A stretch of 64,000 nt of DNA, taken from the NCBI GenBank assembly GCA_041447245.1, contig JBGMEA010000020.1:5648-69647 (forward strand), written 5' to 3'. Source of the DNA: JBGMEA01 sp041447245 (GTDB taxonomy: Bacteria > Bacillota > Clostridia > Eubacteriales > Anaerofustaceae). Of this stretch, positions 15,956 through 25,130 are shown one piece after another; the first letter of the stretch is position 1; every line of letters starts with the position of its first letter. The position numbers and the translations under genes are program-made. The notes under the pieces are model-generated. The model had not been told where the DNA came from and did not search any database. It saw only the letters and a program-made list of their open reading frames with translations.

Positions 15956-18106
15956 ATGAGAAAAAAGAGTGAAACGACCGCATCCAAACGAATTGTTTAT
16001 GCATTTGGACTGATTATAGCCTTATTTATAATTCTTATAATAAGGCTTATTATATTGCAGATTTTCGAAGCAGGAGAACTGTCTGAAAAACAGGCTTCCT
16101 TTACTTATAAGAAAGTGACGATCACGGCTTCCCGGGGAGATATCTATGACCGGAATATGAATATTTTGGCGATGGATGCGTCCTGCAGCAAAATCAGCGC
16201 CTTTCCGTCCAGCGTGACAGATCCGGAGGGCACGGCAAGCATTCTTTCGCAGGTACTCGCTTTGGATTACCAGACCTTATATAATGAGCTGACGGACACA
16301 TCTACCTCATTTGTCAACATTAAACGGGGTGTTGACAATACAACCGCCCAACAGATCGAAGATGCAAATTTAAGCGGGATTGTGGTGAGTGATGATCAGA
16401 AAAGGTATTATACCGACAGTACGTTCGCTCAATATGTGCTGGGCTTCACCGGGGTGGATCATGTTGGACTATACGGTATTGAGGCTGTTTACAACAGTGT
16501 GCTTCAGGGTGAGGACGGAGTGGAGACTATTTTGGCCGACTCTGCCGGACGCGAGCTGCAGTCGAACAGCACAACTCAAAAGGAAGCGGTTTCGGGCAAT
16601 GACGTTGTGACCACAATTGACAGTGTCATGCAATATTACGCAGAAGAAGCTGTTTACAATGCATATAAAAAGAACGATGCGAAACGCGTCATTGCCGTTG
16701 TATCGGATCCGAACACGGGGGAAGTGCTTGCTATGGCAGCTTATCCCGCCTATGATTTGAGCGATCCCTGGACGATATCCAGTGATTATGCGACAGCTTA
16801 TGCCTCTGATTTGCGGGGATTGACTTCGGGGGAACAGCAGCTCGAAATGTGGCAGAATCCATTCACTTCATTCATATACGAGCCCGGATCGACATTTAAA
16901 GTGATCACGACTTCGGCCGCATTGGAAGATAATATCGTTACGCTGCAATCGACATTTTACTGCAACGGGTATCTTGAAGTTGGCGGCATTAAAATTAAAT
17001 GTTGGATTTATCCCGGGAAGCACGGAGATGAAAATCTGACACAGGCGGTTTCAAATTCCTGCAACGTAGCAATGATGGAAGTCGCAAAAGAAATGGGACC
17101 GGATATTTTCTACAAATATATTTATGCTTATGGATTCGGAGAACCGACGGGGATCGATTTGGACGGAGAGGAAAGCGGAATTCTGTCGGCCAATAACGGA
17201 GAAGTCAATTTGGTCGATTTTGTGACATTGTCGTTCGGACAGGGGCTGGGCGTAACTCCTGTTCAGGTGGTGCAGGGATTGAATGCTGCGATTAACGGCG
17301 GATTGCTGATGAAACCGATGGTAGTGAAATATACTCTTGATCATGATACCAATGAAATCTTAACGACAAACGAATCAACCGTGGTGCGAAGAGTGATCAG
17401 TGAACAAGTCTCCGAAGAAATGCAGGGAATACTGAAATATACGGCTGATAACAACAGTGCGATTTCGAAATACAGCGCATTGCAGATGGGCGGGAAAACC
17501 GGAACGGCTCAGAAATATATCAACGGAGCTTATGCACCCGGGCGTTATGTGGCCAGCTTTTACGGATTTGCTCCGTATGATAACCCTCAGCTTTCCGTAC
17601 TCGTTATTGTAGATGAGCCGGGCGGCGCATTGACCACAGGGAGTTCGGTTGCTTCTCCTGTCGGTGCGGAAATACTGCAGAATTGTCTGGAATATCTGAA
17701 TTCAACTTCTTATTCATCAACTGATGTTTCGTCCGCTTCTTCCTCTACAGTGCCTGATGTGCGGGGGAAAACGGTGAGCGAAGCGAAATCGGTATTGGAT
17801 ACGCTTGGAATCCCATACAGCATAATCGGCAGCGCAGATGGAATTGTGACCGATCAGGATCAGATGAAAGTGACGTATTCCAATGGAATGACGATCACCC
17901 TGACGGTATCTTCTGCAAGCGGCGATGCTGTTTTAATGCCGAATTTAAACGGAATGTCGCTGCAGAATGTCAATGAGATACTTTCTGCTCTCGGATTGAC
18001 CATGCAGTCAAACGGTGGAGGAATCGCAACAGCGCAAAGTATTGCGCCGGGAACAACCGTTGCGAAAGGGACATCGGTAACCGTGAACTTCTCATACATC
18101 GAGTAG
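15956..18106 (+). CDS. class B penicillin-binding protein with two PASTA domains
   Basis: This is the division (or SpoVD-like) transpeptidase that cross-links septal peptidoglycan. The 716-residue protein has one N-terminal membrane helix (about 13-35), the PBP dimerisation domain, then the transpeptidase. The catalytic motifs are Ser312-T-F-Lys315, Ser368-C-Asn370 and Lys514-T-G-T. Two PASTA repeats occupy about 599-660 and 661-716. Firmicute division PBPs and SpoVD both have this layout, and no sporulation gene nearby decides between them. The usual next gene, murE, is absent; murF follows behind its own promoter. Confidence 0.93.
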   Translation: MRKKSETTASKRIVYAFGLIIALFIILIIRLIILQIFEAGELSEKQASFTYKKVTITASRGDIYDRNMNILAMDASCSKISAFPSSVTDPEGTASILSQVLALDYQTLYNELTDTSTSFVNIKRGVDNTTAQQIEDANLSGIVVSDDQKRYYTDSTFAQYVLGFTGVDHVGLYGIEAVYNSVLQGEDGVETILADSAGRELQSNSTTQKEAVSGNDVVTTIDSVMQYYAEEAVYNAYKKNDAKRVIAVVSDPNTGEVLAMAAYPAYDLSDPWTISSDYATAYASDLRGLTSGEQQLEMWQNPFTSFIYEPGSTFKVITTSAALEDNIVTLQSTFYCNGYLEVGGIKIKCWIYPGKHGDENLTQAVSNSCNVAMMEVAKEMGPDIFYKYIYAYGFGEPTGIDLDGEESGILSANNGEVNLVDFVTLSFGQGLGVTPVQVVQGLNAAINGGLLMKPMVVKYTLDHDTNEILTTNESTVVRRVISEQVSEEMQGILKYTADNNSAISKYSALQMGGKTGTAQKYINGAYAPGRYVASFYGFAPYDNPQLSVLVIVDEPGGALTTGSSVASPVGAEILQNCLEYLNSTSYSSTDVSSASSSTVPDVRGKTVSEAKSVLDTLGIPYSIIGSADGIVTDQDQMKVTYSNGMTITLTVSSASGDAVLMPNLNGMSLQNVNEILSALGLTMQSNGGGIATAQSIAPGTTVAKGTSVTVNFSYIE

Positions 18107-18113
18107 ACATGAA

Positions 18114-18143
18114 TTGCATCCGAAAACATACCTGTGCTATAAT
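18114..18143 (+). promoter_or_regulatory. internal dcw promoter before murF
   Basis: TTGCAT-N18-TATAAT, with TGC just before the -10 to give TGCTATAAT. It lets murF to ftsZ be transcribed independently of mraZ control. Confidence 0.7.
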
Positions 18144-18196
18144 TGAAAACTGATGACAGTCGGAAAAACGAAAAATTGTAATGAAAGAGAATTGTT

Positions 18197-19564
18197 ATGT
18201 TGCCATTCAGCATAAGTCAGATAGCAGAAATGACAGGCGGCACATTGTTCCGGGGAGAACCGGAAACTCAGGTGTGCGGAGTATCCATCGATTCGCGTGA
18301 TGTGGCACAGGGAAATATTTTTTTTGCATTGCGCGGAGAGTTCAGCAATGGGCATCTTTATCTGAGAGACGCACAAAAAAACGGAGCGGCATTGATGATC
18401 GTTGAAGAGCCTTCGGAAGAGATCGCAGTGGCTCAGGTGGTGGTTGAGGACACCTTCCTTGCGTTGCAGACACTCGCAAAAAGGTATATTGCGATGTTCC
18501 CGATTCCGTTCGCGGCAATTACGGGGAGCAGCGGAAAGACGACCACGAAAGATGTGATTGCAAGTGTGCTTTCCGAAAAATACAATGTGCTGAAAACGCA
18601 GGGAAATCTGAACAGCACAACGGGAGTCCCTCTTACGATATTCGATTTAGATCCCTCTCATGAGTTCGGCGTTATTGAGATGAGCATGAGTCATCCGGGG
18701 GAGATACTGGGCAATGCGGATATTGTACGGCCGGAGACTGCGGTGATTACCAACATCGGTCTATGTCATATTGAATTTTTGAAAACACAGGAAAATATTT
18801 TCAGGGCGAAATCGGAAATTTTGACTTATCTGAAGCATGGAGACACTGCAATCGTCAATGCGGAAGATCCGTACCTGAGGATGCTGCAAAGTGATGTTTA
18901 TGAAATAATCGGAGTCGGAATCGAACACGGAACACTGCGTGCATACGATATACTCAATACAAATGATGAAGTGTCTTTTCGTGTCGACATCGGCGGCAAT
19001 GCTGAACCGTTCCGTTTCTCGGTGCCGGGAAAACATAACGTGATCAACTGTATGAGCGCGGTTGCGATCGGACTGAAATATGGACTGACACCGGATCAGA
19101 TCCGTTCCGGGCTGGATGCTTACAAGCCGAGCAAGAACCGTATGGAAATTATCACACAAAATGGGATAACGTTCATCAACGATACGTACAATGCCAACCC
19201 CGATTCTATGAAAGCCGCTGTGGATGTGCTATGCCATATTGCAGGGGCCGGAAGAAAAATTGCCGTATTGTGTGATATGTATGAGTTGGGGGAATGTGCA
19301 TCGGAAATGCATGGTATCTGCGGGAAATACGCGGCAGAAAGCGGCGTTGACCTGTTACTGAGCACTGGAACGTATGCTTCCGATTACGAAACGGGCTTTC
19401 TGTCGGTTGGAACACAGGGGCGATGTTTGTTGTTTCAAAACAAATCGGAGTTGAATCTCTTTTTGTCGAAAGATCTGAGAAAAAGCGATACGGTATTGTT
19501 CAAAGCTTCCAGAGGAATGCAGTTGGAGGAATCGTTTTTGTATATTAAGGAGACATTCGCATGA
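18197..19564 (+). CDS. murF: UDP-MurNAc-tripeptide--D-Ala-D-Ala ligase MurF
   Basis: MurF adds D-Ala-D-Ala to the UDP-MurNAc tripeptide, the last cytosolic step of the pentapeptide precursor. The 455-residue protein shows the Mur ligase layout: an N-terminal UDP-binding domain, the ATP loop G-S-S-G-K-T-T-T-K near residue 112, and F-I-N-D-T-Y-N-A-N-P-D-S-M near 325, which is MurF-specific. The start at 18197 follows GAGA-type purines; its stop overlaps the mraY start (ATGA). Confidence 0.96.
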   Translation: MLPFSISQIAEMTGGTLFRGEPETQVCGVSIDSRDVAQGNIFFALRGEFSNGHLYLRDAQKNGAALMIVEEPSEEIAVAQVVVEDTFLALQTLAKRYIAMFPIPFAAITGSSGKTTTKDVIASVLSEKYNVLKTQGNLNSTTGVPLTIFDLDPSHEFGVIEMSMSHPGEILGNADIVRPETAVITNIGLCHIEFLKTQENIFRAKSEILTYLKHGDTAIVNAEDPYLRMLQSDVYEIIGVGIEHGTLRAYDILNTNDEVSFRVDIGGNAEPFRFSVPGKHNVINCMSAVAIGLKYGLTPDQIRSGLDAYKPSKNRMEIITQNGITFINDTYNANPDSMKAAVDVLCHIAGAGRKIAVLCDMYELGECASEMHGICGKYAAESGVDLLLSTGTYASDYETGFLSVGTQGRCLLFQNKSELNLFLSKDLRKSDTVLFKASRGMQLEESFLYIKETFA

Positions 19565-20562
19565 ACCAATCCATCATTGCTACACTGATTTCATTCGTTT
19601 CGGTAGTGGTTATATGCCCGTTCCTGATCCCTTATTTGGAGAAACTGAAATTCGGACAGGCCGAACGGGAATTGGGGCCGAAAAGCCATTACAAAAAAGC
19701 AGGAACCCCGACGATGGGAGGAATTGCCATCATTGTGGCGATTTGTCTTTCCTGTGTGTTTTTTATGGAGGATGAAGATTCAAGCCTGTTGATCGCGATT
19801 GTGATTACGGTGATATTTGGGTTGATAGGGTTTATGGATGACTATATTAAAATTGTTCAGAAAAATGCGATTCAATCGGAAAAAGGTGTTTCAACCGCAT
19901 CTCTCGGGATGTGGGCGCGTCATAAATTGATTCTTCAGTTTGCGTTATCCGCTGCTTTGGCATTGTATGCGATGTTCCATCCGCTGATCGGTACAAGCAT
20001 CGCGATTCCGTTTACTGCAAACAGTCTCGATTTGGGATACTTTTATATCCCGTTTGTCATGGTGGTGATTGTGGCGGTAGTCAACGCGGTCAACCTGACT
20101 GACGGGTTGGACGGGCTGGCGAGCGGTGTTACGCTGATTGTGATGCTTTTTTTTCTGATGTCCGCGCTCAGCAGCGGGTATCGGGCGATGGGAACTCTGT
20201 CTGCATCGGTGATCGGGGCTTGTTTGGGATTCTTATGTTACAATTTCAATCCCGCAAAAGTCTTTATGGGAGACACCGGGTCGATGGCTCTTGGCGGAGC
20301 TGTCGCTGTGGTTTCGGTTTTGACGCGTACCGAGCTGTATCTTATGATTGCCGGAGCGGTATTTGTGATTGAAATGCTTTCTGTTGCGCTTCAGATCGGT
20401 TATTTTAAGCTGAGCCATGGCAAACGACTGTTTAAAATGGCACCGATACACCACCATTTCGAATTAACGGGATGGAGCGAAACACGGATTGTGATTGTAT
20501 TTTGGGCGGTCTCTGCATTTTGTGTATTGTTTTCGATGTTGTCATTGAATCTGCATTTTTAA
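19561..20562 (+). CDS. mraY: phospho-MurNAc-pentapeptide transferase MraY
   Basis: This integral membrane enzyme transfers phospho-MurNAc-pentapeptide to undecaprenyl phosphate, making lipid I. The 333-residue protein has about ten membrane helices, G-P-K-S-H-x-x-K-A-G-T-P-T-M-G-G, the catalytic D-D-Y pair (F-M-D-D-Y-I-K), N-L-T-D-G-L-D-G-L and the M-A-P-I-H-H-H-F-E loop. All are diagnostic. The ATG at 19561 overlaps the murF stop by 4 nt. Confidence 0.97.
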   Translation: MNQSIIATLISFVSVVVICPFLIPYLEKLKFGQAERELGPKSHYKKAGTPTMGGIAIIVAICLSCVFFMEDEDSSLLIAIVITVIFGLIGFMDDYIKIVQKNAIQSEKGVSTASLGMWARHKLILQFALSAALALYAMFHPLIGTSIAIPFTANSLDLGYFYIPFVMVVIVAVVNAVNLTDGLDGLASGVTLIVMLFFLMSALSSGYRAMGTLSASVIGACLGFLCYNFNPAKVFMGDTGSMALGGAVAVVSVLTRTELYLMIAGAVFVIEMLSVALQIGYFKLSHGKRLFKMAPIHHHFELTGWSETRIVIVFWAVSAFCVLFSMLSLNLHF

Positions 20563-20587
20563 TATTGATGGCTTAAAGGATAAGGAT

Positions 20588-21961
20588 ATGGAAGTAGCGA
20601 ACAAAACGTTTATGATTGTCGGGGCAGGACGCAGCGGCATCGCTGCCGCGAGGTTTTTGGCGGGCAAGCAGGCTCGTATGATTCTGACCGACACCAAAAC
20701 ATATGAGGAACTGGCGGAAGAAGGGTACGGAATCGAATCCGCAGTCAATTTGATGGGTGTCCGAACCGTATTCGGCAGGCAGCCCACGGAAGAAGAAGTC
20801 GCTGAGTGCGATTGTCTGATTTTGAGCCCGGGGGCGCCTCCCGATATTCCTCCCTGCAAACTGGCGGAAAAACACAAGATCGAAGTATGGAGTGAAATCG
20901 AATTCGCCAATTCATTTTATCGCGGTTCGGTCGTGGCGATCACCGGGACGAACGGAAAAACCACGACAACCACGCTGACCGGAGAATTATTCCGGGATGC
21001 GGGATATGAAACGTATGTGGGCGGCAATATCGGCGATCCGTTTATCAACTATGCCGAAAGAGCGGGGAAGGACAGCGTGATCGCATTGGAAATCAGCAGT
21101 TTTCAGCTGTCCATGACAAAAAATCTCAGGCCGAAAATTGCCGTAATTACCAATATTACTCCCGATCATCTCGACAGACATAAGACAATGGAATGCTATA
21201 TCGATGCAAAAGCGAAAATTTTTGCCAATATGAGGGGAAGCGATACCGCAATCCTCAACTATGATGATCCTCTTGTCCGTGACTTGAAGAAAAGAATTCA
21301 ATGTGATTGTTTTTTCTTTACGCTTAAGGATGATCCTACCAAACAGGCATTTTTGAGCGGCGACAAAATCATGCTGAACATCGGCGGAAATACCGTGACG
21401 CTGATCGCCCGGCAGGAACTGAACCTTCTGGGAGATCATAATATTGCGAATGTCATGTGCGCGTCTCTTGCCGCGTATCATTACGGAGTGTCTTTGGATT
21501 CCATAAGAAGAACACTTCGTGTATTCCGTCCGGTGGAACATCGTTTGGAATATGTTGCCGAAGTCAACGGGGTGACCTATATCAATGATTCGAAAGGCAC
21601 GAATCCCGATGCGTCAATGATAGCGCTCAAAGCGATGGACAGACCGGTCGTGCTGATAATGGGCGGATATGACAAGCACAGCGATTTTACGGAGATGTTT
21701 GATTTGATCAAAACAAAAGTGAAGCATATCGTTGTGTTGGGGCAGACAAAAGATCTGATATTGCAAACTGCAGCAGCATGCGGATATGACGCAATTACCG
21801 CAGTGGAAAACTATTCTCAGGCAGTGGAAGTTTGCGCGAAAAAAGCAGTATCCGGTGACTGTGTGTTGCTTTCTCCTGCCTGCGCGAGCTGGGGAATGTT
21901 TGAAAATTACGAGCAGCGCGGCGAGCTGTTTAAAGAACTGGTACGAAACCTGTCGAAGTAA
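20588..21961 (+). CDS. murD: UDP-MurNAc-L-Ala--D-Glu ligase MurD
   Basis: MurD adds D-glutamate to UDP-MurNAc-L-alanine. The 457-residue Mur ligase has an N-terminal Rossmann-like UDP-binding domain (V-G-A-G-R-S-G-I-A), the ATP loop G-T-N-G-K-T-T-T-T near 120, N-I-T-P-D-H-L-D-R-H, and Y-I-N-D-S-K-G-T-N-P-D in the third domain. AAAGGA-type purines precede the ATG. Only murD and murF of the four Mur ligases are present in this cluster. Confidence 0.96.
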   Translation: MEVANKTFMIVGAGRSGIAAARFLAGKQARMILTDTKTYEELAEEGYGIESAVNLMGVRTVFGRQPTEEEVAECDCLILSPGAPPDIPPCKLAEKHKIEVWSEIEFANSFYRGSVVAITGTNGKTTTTTLTGELFRDAGYETYVGGNIGDPFINYAERAGKDSVIALEISSFQLSMTKNLRPKIAVITNITPDHLDRHKTMECYIDAKAKIFANMRGSDTAILNYDDPLVRDLKKRIQCDCFFFTLKDDPTKQAFLSGDKIMLNIGGNTVTLIARQELNLLGDHNIANVMCASLAAYHYGVSLDSIRRTLRVFRPVEHRLEYVAEVNGVTYINDSKGTNPDASMIALKAMDRPVVLIMGGYDKHSDFTEMFDLIKTKVKHIVVLGQTKDLILQTAAACGYDAITAVENYSQAVEVCAKKAVSGDCVLLSPACASWGMFENYEQRGELFKELVRNLSK

Positions 21962-21996
21962 GTCGCGGGCGTACGAAATAATAAAGAGGTCTCATC

Positions 21997-23172
21997 ATGA
22001 AAACATTCGGAGAAGATCTGCGCGAAATGCTGGGAAATGTGTCTAAGGAAGCAAAGAAACCGGTTGACCGCAGCATTGTAATGACAATATTGGTTTTGAC
22101 ATGTTTCGGATTGATCATGGTTTGGTCTGCAAGTATGTATAACGCCAATCTGGAAGATCATTCGTACTATTATGTCAGCAGACAGCTGATGTACGCCGTA
22201 TTCGGATTTGTCGCGATGTTTGCGGTGTCCCTGATCGATTTCCGCTTTGTGAAAAAATATGCCTTTCTTTTGATGCTTCTTGCGCTTGCATTGCTCGGCA
22301 TCGTCATGATGCTGCCCGAAACGGAGAGTGTAAACGGTGCCGTGCGGTGGATTTCCATCGGAGGAATTGTCATCCAGCCTTCCGAGATTACGAAGATTGC
22401 TGTGCTGTTGTTCCTTTCCGCAGAGATCGAAAAGAGAAGCGATGACATAGCCAGCGCCAAGAATTTCATTCTGCTGCTCGGTTTTTGCGGCGTAATCTGC
22501 CTGCTGATTTATATTCAGCCGGCACTCAGTACGGCGGTAGTGGTTGCGGGACTGATTATCGGCATGTACTTTATGTCCGGAGGGAATTTGGCTTATGTGC
22601 TCTCGCTTGCCGGGGTCGGCGGAATCGCCGTTTATTTTTTCATTACCGGATCGGAATGGCGCATGAGCCGGATTATGGCCTTTCTGGATCCGTGGAGCGA
22701 TCTTTACGGGAGCGGCTGGCAGCCTGCCCAGTCTTTGATGGCACTCGGTTCCGGCGGTGTGTTCGGAGTGGGAATCGGCAACGGAAAGGCAAAGCTGTTG
22801 TTTTTGCCCGAGCCGCAAAATGACTATATCTTTTCCGTAATCGGGGAGGAGTTGGGTCTGATCGGTTGCATTGCACTTCTCGCAGTGTATCTGTATTTGA
22901 TTTTTAAACTGATTCAGATATCATTCCGTTGTCCGGATATGTTCAGCAAGCTTGTCTGCAGCGGAATGGGATTGTTGCTTTCGATCCAGGTATTCATCAA
23001 TGTTGCCGTGGTGACCAATCTGATTCCTTCCACAGGTGTGACTTTGCCGTTTATCAGTGCGGGGGGGTCTTCTCTTGTTTCGTTGATGCTATCGTTCGGC
23101 GTAGTCCTGAATATATCCAGAAATTTGAAAAAACAGAAATCTGCAATGCAAATCAGAGGTGCAAACAAATGA
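21997..23172 (+). CDS. ftsW: SEDS-family peptidoglycan polymerase FtsW
   Basis: This lipid II polymerase partners the division PBP. The 391-residue protein has about ten membrane helices and the family motifs: N-G-A-x-R-W-I near residue 112, Q-P-S-E-x-x-K, D-P-W-x-D-x-x-G-x-G-W-Q around 230, and E-E-L-G-L-I-G near 287, then P-F-I-S-A-G-G-S-S. A sporulation paralogue (SpoVE) would look alike, but the dcw position supports FtsW. AGAGGTC precedes the ATG; the stop overlaps murG (ATGA). Confidence 0.93.
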   Translation: MKTFGEDLREMLGNVSKEAKKPVDRSIVMTILVLTCFGLIMVWSASMYNANLEDHSYYYVSRQLMYAVFGFVAMFAVSLIDFRFVKKYAFLLMLLALALLGIVMMLPETESVNGAVRWISIGGIVIQPSEITKIAVLLFLSAEIEKRSDDIASAKNFILLLGFCGVICLLIYIQPALSTAVVVAGLIIGMYFMSGGNLAYVLSLAGVGGIAVYFFITGSEWRMSRIMAFLDPWSDLYGSGWQPAQSLMALGSGGVFGVGIGNGKAKLLFLPEPQNDYIFSVIGEELGLIGCIALLAVYLYLIFKLIQISFRCPDMFSKLVCSGMGLLLSIQVFINVAVVTNLIPSTGVTLPFISAGGSSLVSLMLSFGVVLNISRNLKKQKSAMQIRGANK

Positions 23173-24299
23173 AAATACTGATATCCGGCGGCGGTACCGG
23201 GGGGCATATTTATCCCGCAATTGCGATTGCAAACGAATTGAGAGAGAGACATCCCGATTGGATAATCGAATTTGCAGGCAGACATAATTCGATCGAAGGA
23301 CGTGTGGTTCCTCCTGCAGGGTATGTGATTCATAATCTCCATGTTGCGGGCTACGAAAGATATTATTCGTTTTTCGAAAAACTTTCGGTAATCGGACGGC
23401 TTGCGGTCAGCCTGAAAGATTCCCTTGTATTGCTGCGCAAAATTAAACCGGATATCGTGATCGGTACCGGCGGATTTATCTGCGGTCCGATTCTTTATGT
23501 CTCGGGTCTGAAAAAAATCCCGACTTTGATTTGTGAACAGAATGTGATTCCGGGCTTTACGATCAAGACGCTGTCCAAACGCGCGGATGTTGTGTGCACG
23601 GCTTATGAAGAAACTTCAAAGTATATGGTGCATCCGGAACGATGTGTCGTAACGGGTAATCCGGTGAGAAAAGATTTCGCAACAATCGGAAGAAATGAAG
23701 CAAGAACGAGTCTGAACCTTGCGGATGGGTGTCGGATGATATTGAGCTTCGGAGGAAGTTTGGGGGCTAAAACGATTAACGATTCCGTGGCGGATATGAT
23801 TGCAGCGCTGAAGGATCGCTCCGATTTTTACTTTTATCATATAACAGGGCGCAGTTCCCACGAAGAATTTATGGATCGGATGCACGAGGCGGGCGTAGAT
23901 TCGGATCAGATGAAGAATGTAACGATTGCGGAGTATTCCAATGAGATGCCCACGCTGCTACACGCTGCCGATCTGGTGATTGCGAGGAGCGGCGCGATGA
24001 CGATTTCCGAAATTAATTATGTCGGAGTGCCTGCGATTTACAGCCCCTATCCGTTTGCCGCAAACGATCATCAGATGAAAAATGCGCGCGCTTCGGAGCG
24101 GGCGGGCGGGTCGATTACGATTGCGGATGAGGATCTGACGGGAGAAAAACTGATCGAGACGATCAGAGAATTGTATGCCGATCCGGACAGACTGGCAGGA
24201 ATGGCAAAATGTTCCGCGCAGTTGGGAATTCGAAATTCTGCGGAGCGGATTTGCGAGCAGGCGGAACACCTGCTTGTGCAGCGCATGAACGCTAAGTGA
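23169..24299 (+). CDS. murG: UDP-GlcNAc:lipid I N-acetylglucosamine transferase MurG
   Basis: MurG, a GT-B fold membrane-associated enzyme, turns lipid I into lipid II. It has 376 residues with the G-G-T-G-G-H-I-Y-P loop at 8-16, the C-E-Q-N-x-x-P-G motif, G-G-S-L-G-A-K-T-I-N, and the UDP-GlcNAc site with S-G-A-M-T-I-S-E. A longer open frame upstream lies inside ftsW; the ATG at 23169, which overlaps the ftsW stop, gives the family start M-K-I-L-I-S-G-G-G. murC, usually next, is absent. Confidence 0.96.
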   Translation: MKILISGGGTGGHIYPAIAIANELRERHPDWIIEFAGRHNSIEGRVVPPAGYVIHNLHVAGYERYYSFFEKLSVIGRLAVSLKDSLVLLRKIKPDIVIGTGGFICGPILYVSGLKKIPTLICEQNVIPGFTIKTLSKRADVVCTAYEETSKYMVHPERCVVTGNPVRKDFATIGRNEARTSLNLADGCRMILSFGGSLGAKTINDSVADMIAALKDRSDFYFYHITGRSSHEEFMDRMHEAGVDSDQMKNVTIAEYSNEMPTLLHAADLVIARSGAMTISEINYVGVPAIYSPYPFAANDHQMKNARASERAGGSITIADEDLTGEKLIETIRELYADPDRLAGMAKCSAQLGIRNSAERICEQAEHLLVQRMNAK

Positions 24300-24309
24300 G
24301 GAATATGGT

Positions 24310-25053
24310 ATGAGCAAGCGGATCGTCAGAAAAAAGAATTCTCCCAACCGCATGTTGTTTTTTGTTTTTTTGCTGGTGTTCATCGGCGGGATCGTTTTTT
24401 TCTTCCGCAGCAGTTTTTTTACGGTTGAAAGCGTTTATGTCGAAGGGGCTTCGAAGGTTGATAAAAATGAAGTGCTCACTGTATGCGGGATTCAGCAAGG
24501 GGAAAATATATTCGATTTCAGTGCGAAAAAGGCTCAGGAAAGCATCAAGACCATAACCAACGTTAAGAATGCCTCGGTCGTGAGAATTTATCCGAATACG
24601 GTTAAGATCGTGGTAACCGAACGGGTTCCTTTCATGGTGATCTGCAGCGACGGTAATTATATTGCCATTGATGACACGGGGAAAGTGCTTTCGGTTGCCA
24701 ATGCGCTCAATGATTCTTCCGGAGTGATTGTCTCGGGACTGAGCGGTATCTCTGCTTCTCCCGGAGATCAGTTTGATTTTATGTCAAACGTATCGGTTCA
24801 GACTGCGGATGAAATTTTTACTTATCTGAAAAATGAATCGCTTTATGATTACGTGTCCGAATTGCATGTTTCTTCGAACAGCTGTTATTATCTTTACACA
24901 AAGAAGTCAAATGTCATCAAATTCTATTCCCTCAGTGCGTTTACTTCGAATGAAGATTTTATCAAACTCTTTCTGGAAAACGAAGACAGACAGATTATGG
25001 TGGAAGTGATCGAAGGGTGCAATCCGGTCTATAAAACAATTGATATAAAATAA
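24310..25053 (+). CDS. ftsQ: cell division protein FtsQ/DivIB
   Basis: This bitopic protein of 247 residues has a basic cytoplasmic tail, one membrane helix (about 16-36) and a POTRA domain beginning V-E-S-V-Y-V-E-G-A-S-K-V. A FtsQ/DivIB beta domain with T-E-R-V-P-F-M-V and D-D-T-G-K-V-L follows. It scaffolds FtsL and DivIC at the septum. It sits 10 nt after murG. Sequence similarity in this family is weak, so the call rests on POTRA pattern, topology and place. Confidence 0.88.
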   Translation: MSKRIVRKKNSPNRMLFFVFLLVFIGGIVFFFRSSFFTVESVYVEGASKVDKNEVLTVCGIQQGENIFDFSAKKAQESIKTITNVKNASVVRIYPNTVKIVVTERVPFMVICSDGNYIAIDDTGKVLSVANALNDSSGVIVSGLSGISASPGDQFDFMSNVSVQTADEIFTYLKNESLYDYVSELHVSSNSCYYLYTKKSNVIKFYSLSAFTSNEDFIKLFLENEDRQIMVEVIEGCNPVYKTIDIK

Positions 25054-25070
25054 AAATTAGCAAAAAACTC

Positions 25071-25099
25071 TTGTTCTTTGTTCGAATAAATATTAAAAT
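25071..25099 (+). promoter_or_regulatory. probable ftsZ promoter
   Basis: TTGTTC-N17-TAAAAT in the 77 bp gap between ftsQ and ftsZ gives a leader of about 25 nt before the GGAGGG ribosome site. The region is otherwise AT-rich. Confidence 0.5.
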
Positions 25100-25130
25100 A
25101 ATAAATAAACACAGTATATGGAGGGATGTA

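Noticed and set aside
22929..23168. N-terminal extension of MurG
   Set aside because: The extension lies in another frame of ftsW; the ATG at 23169 gives the standard MurG start.
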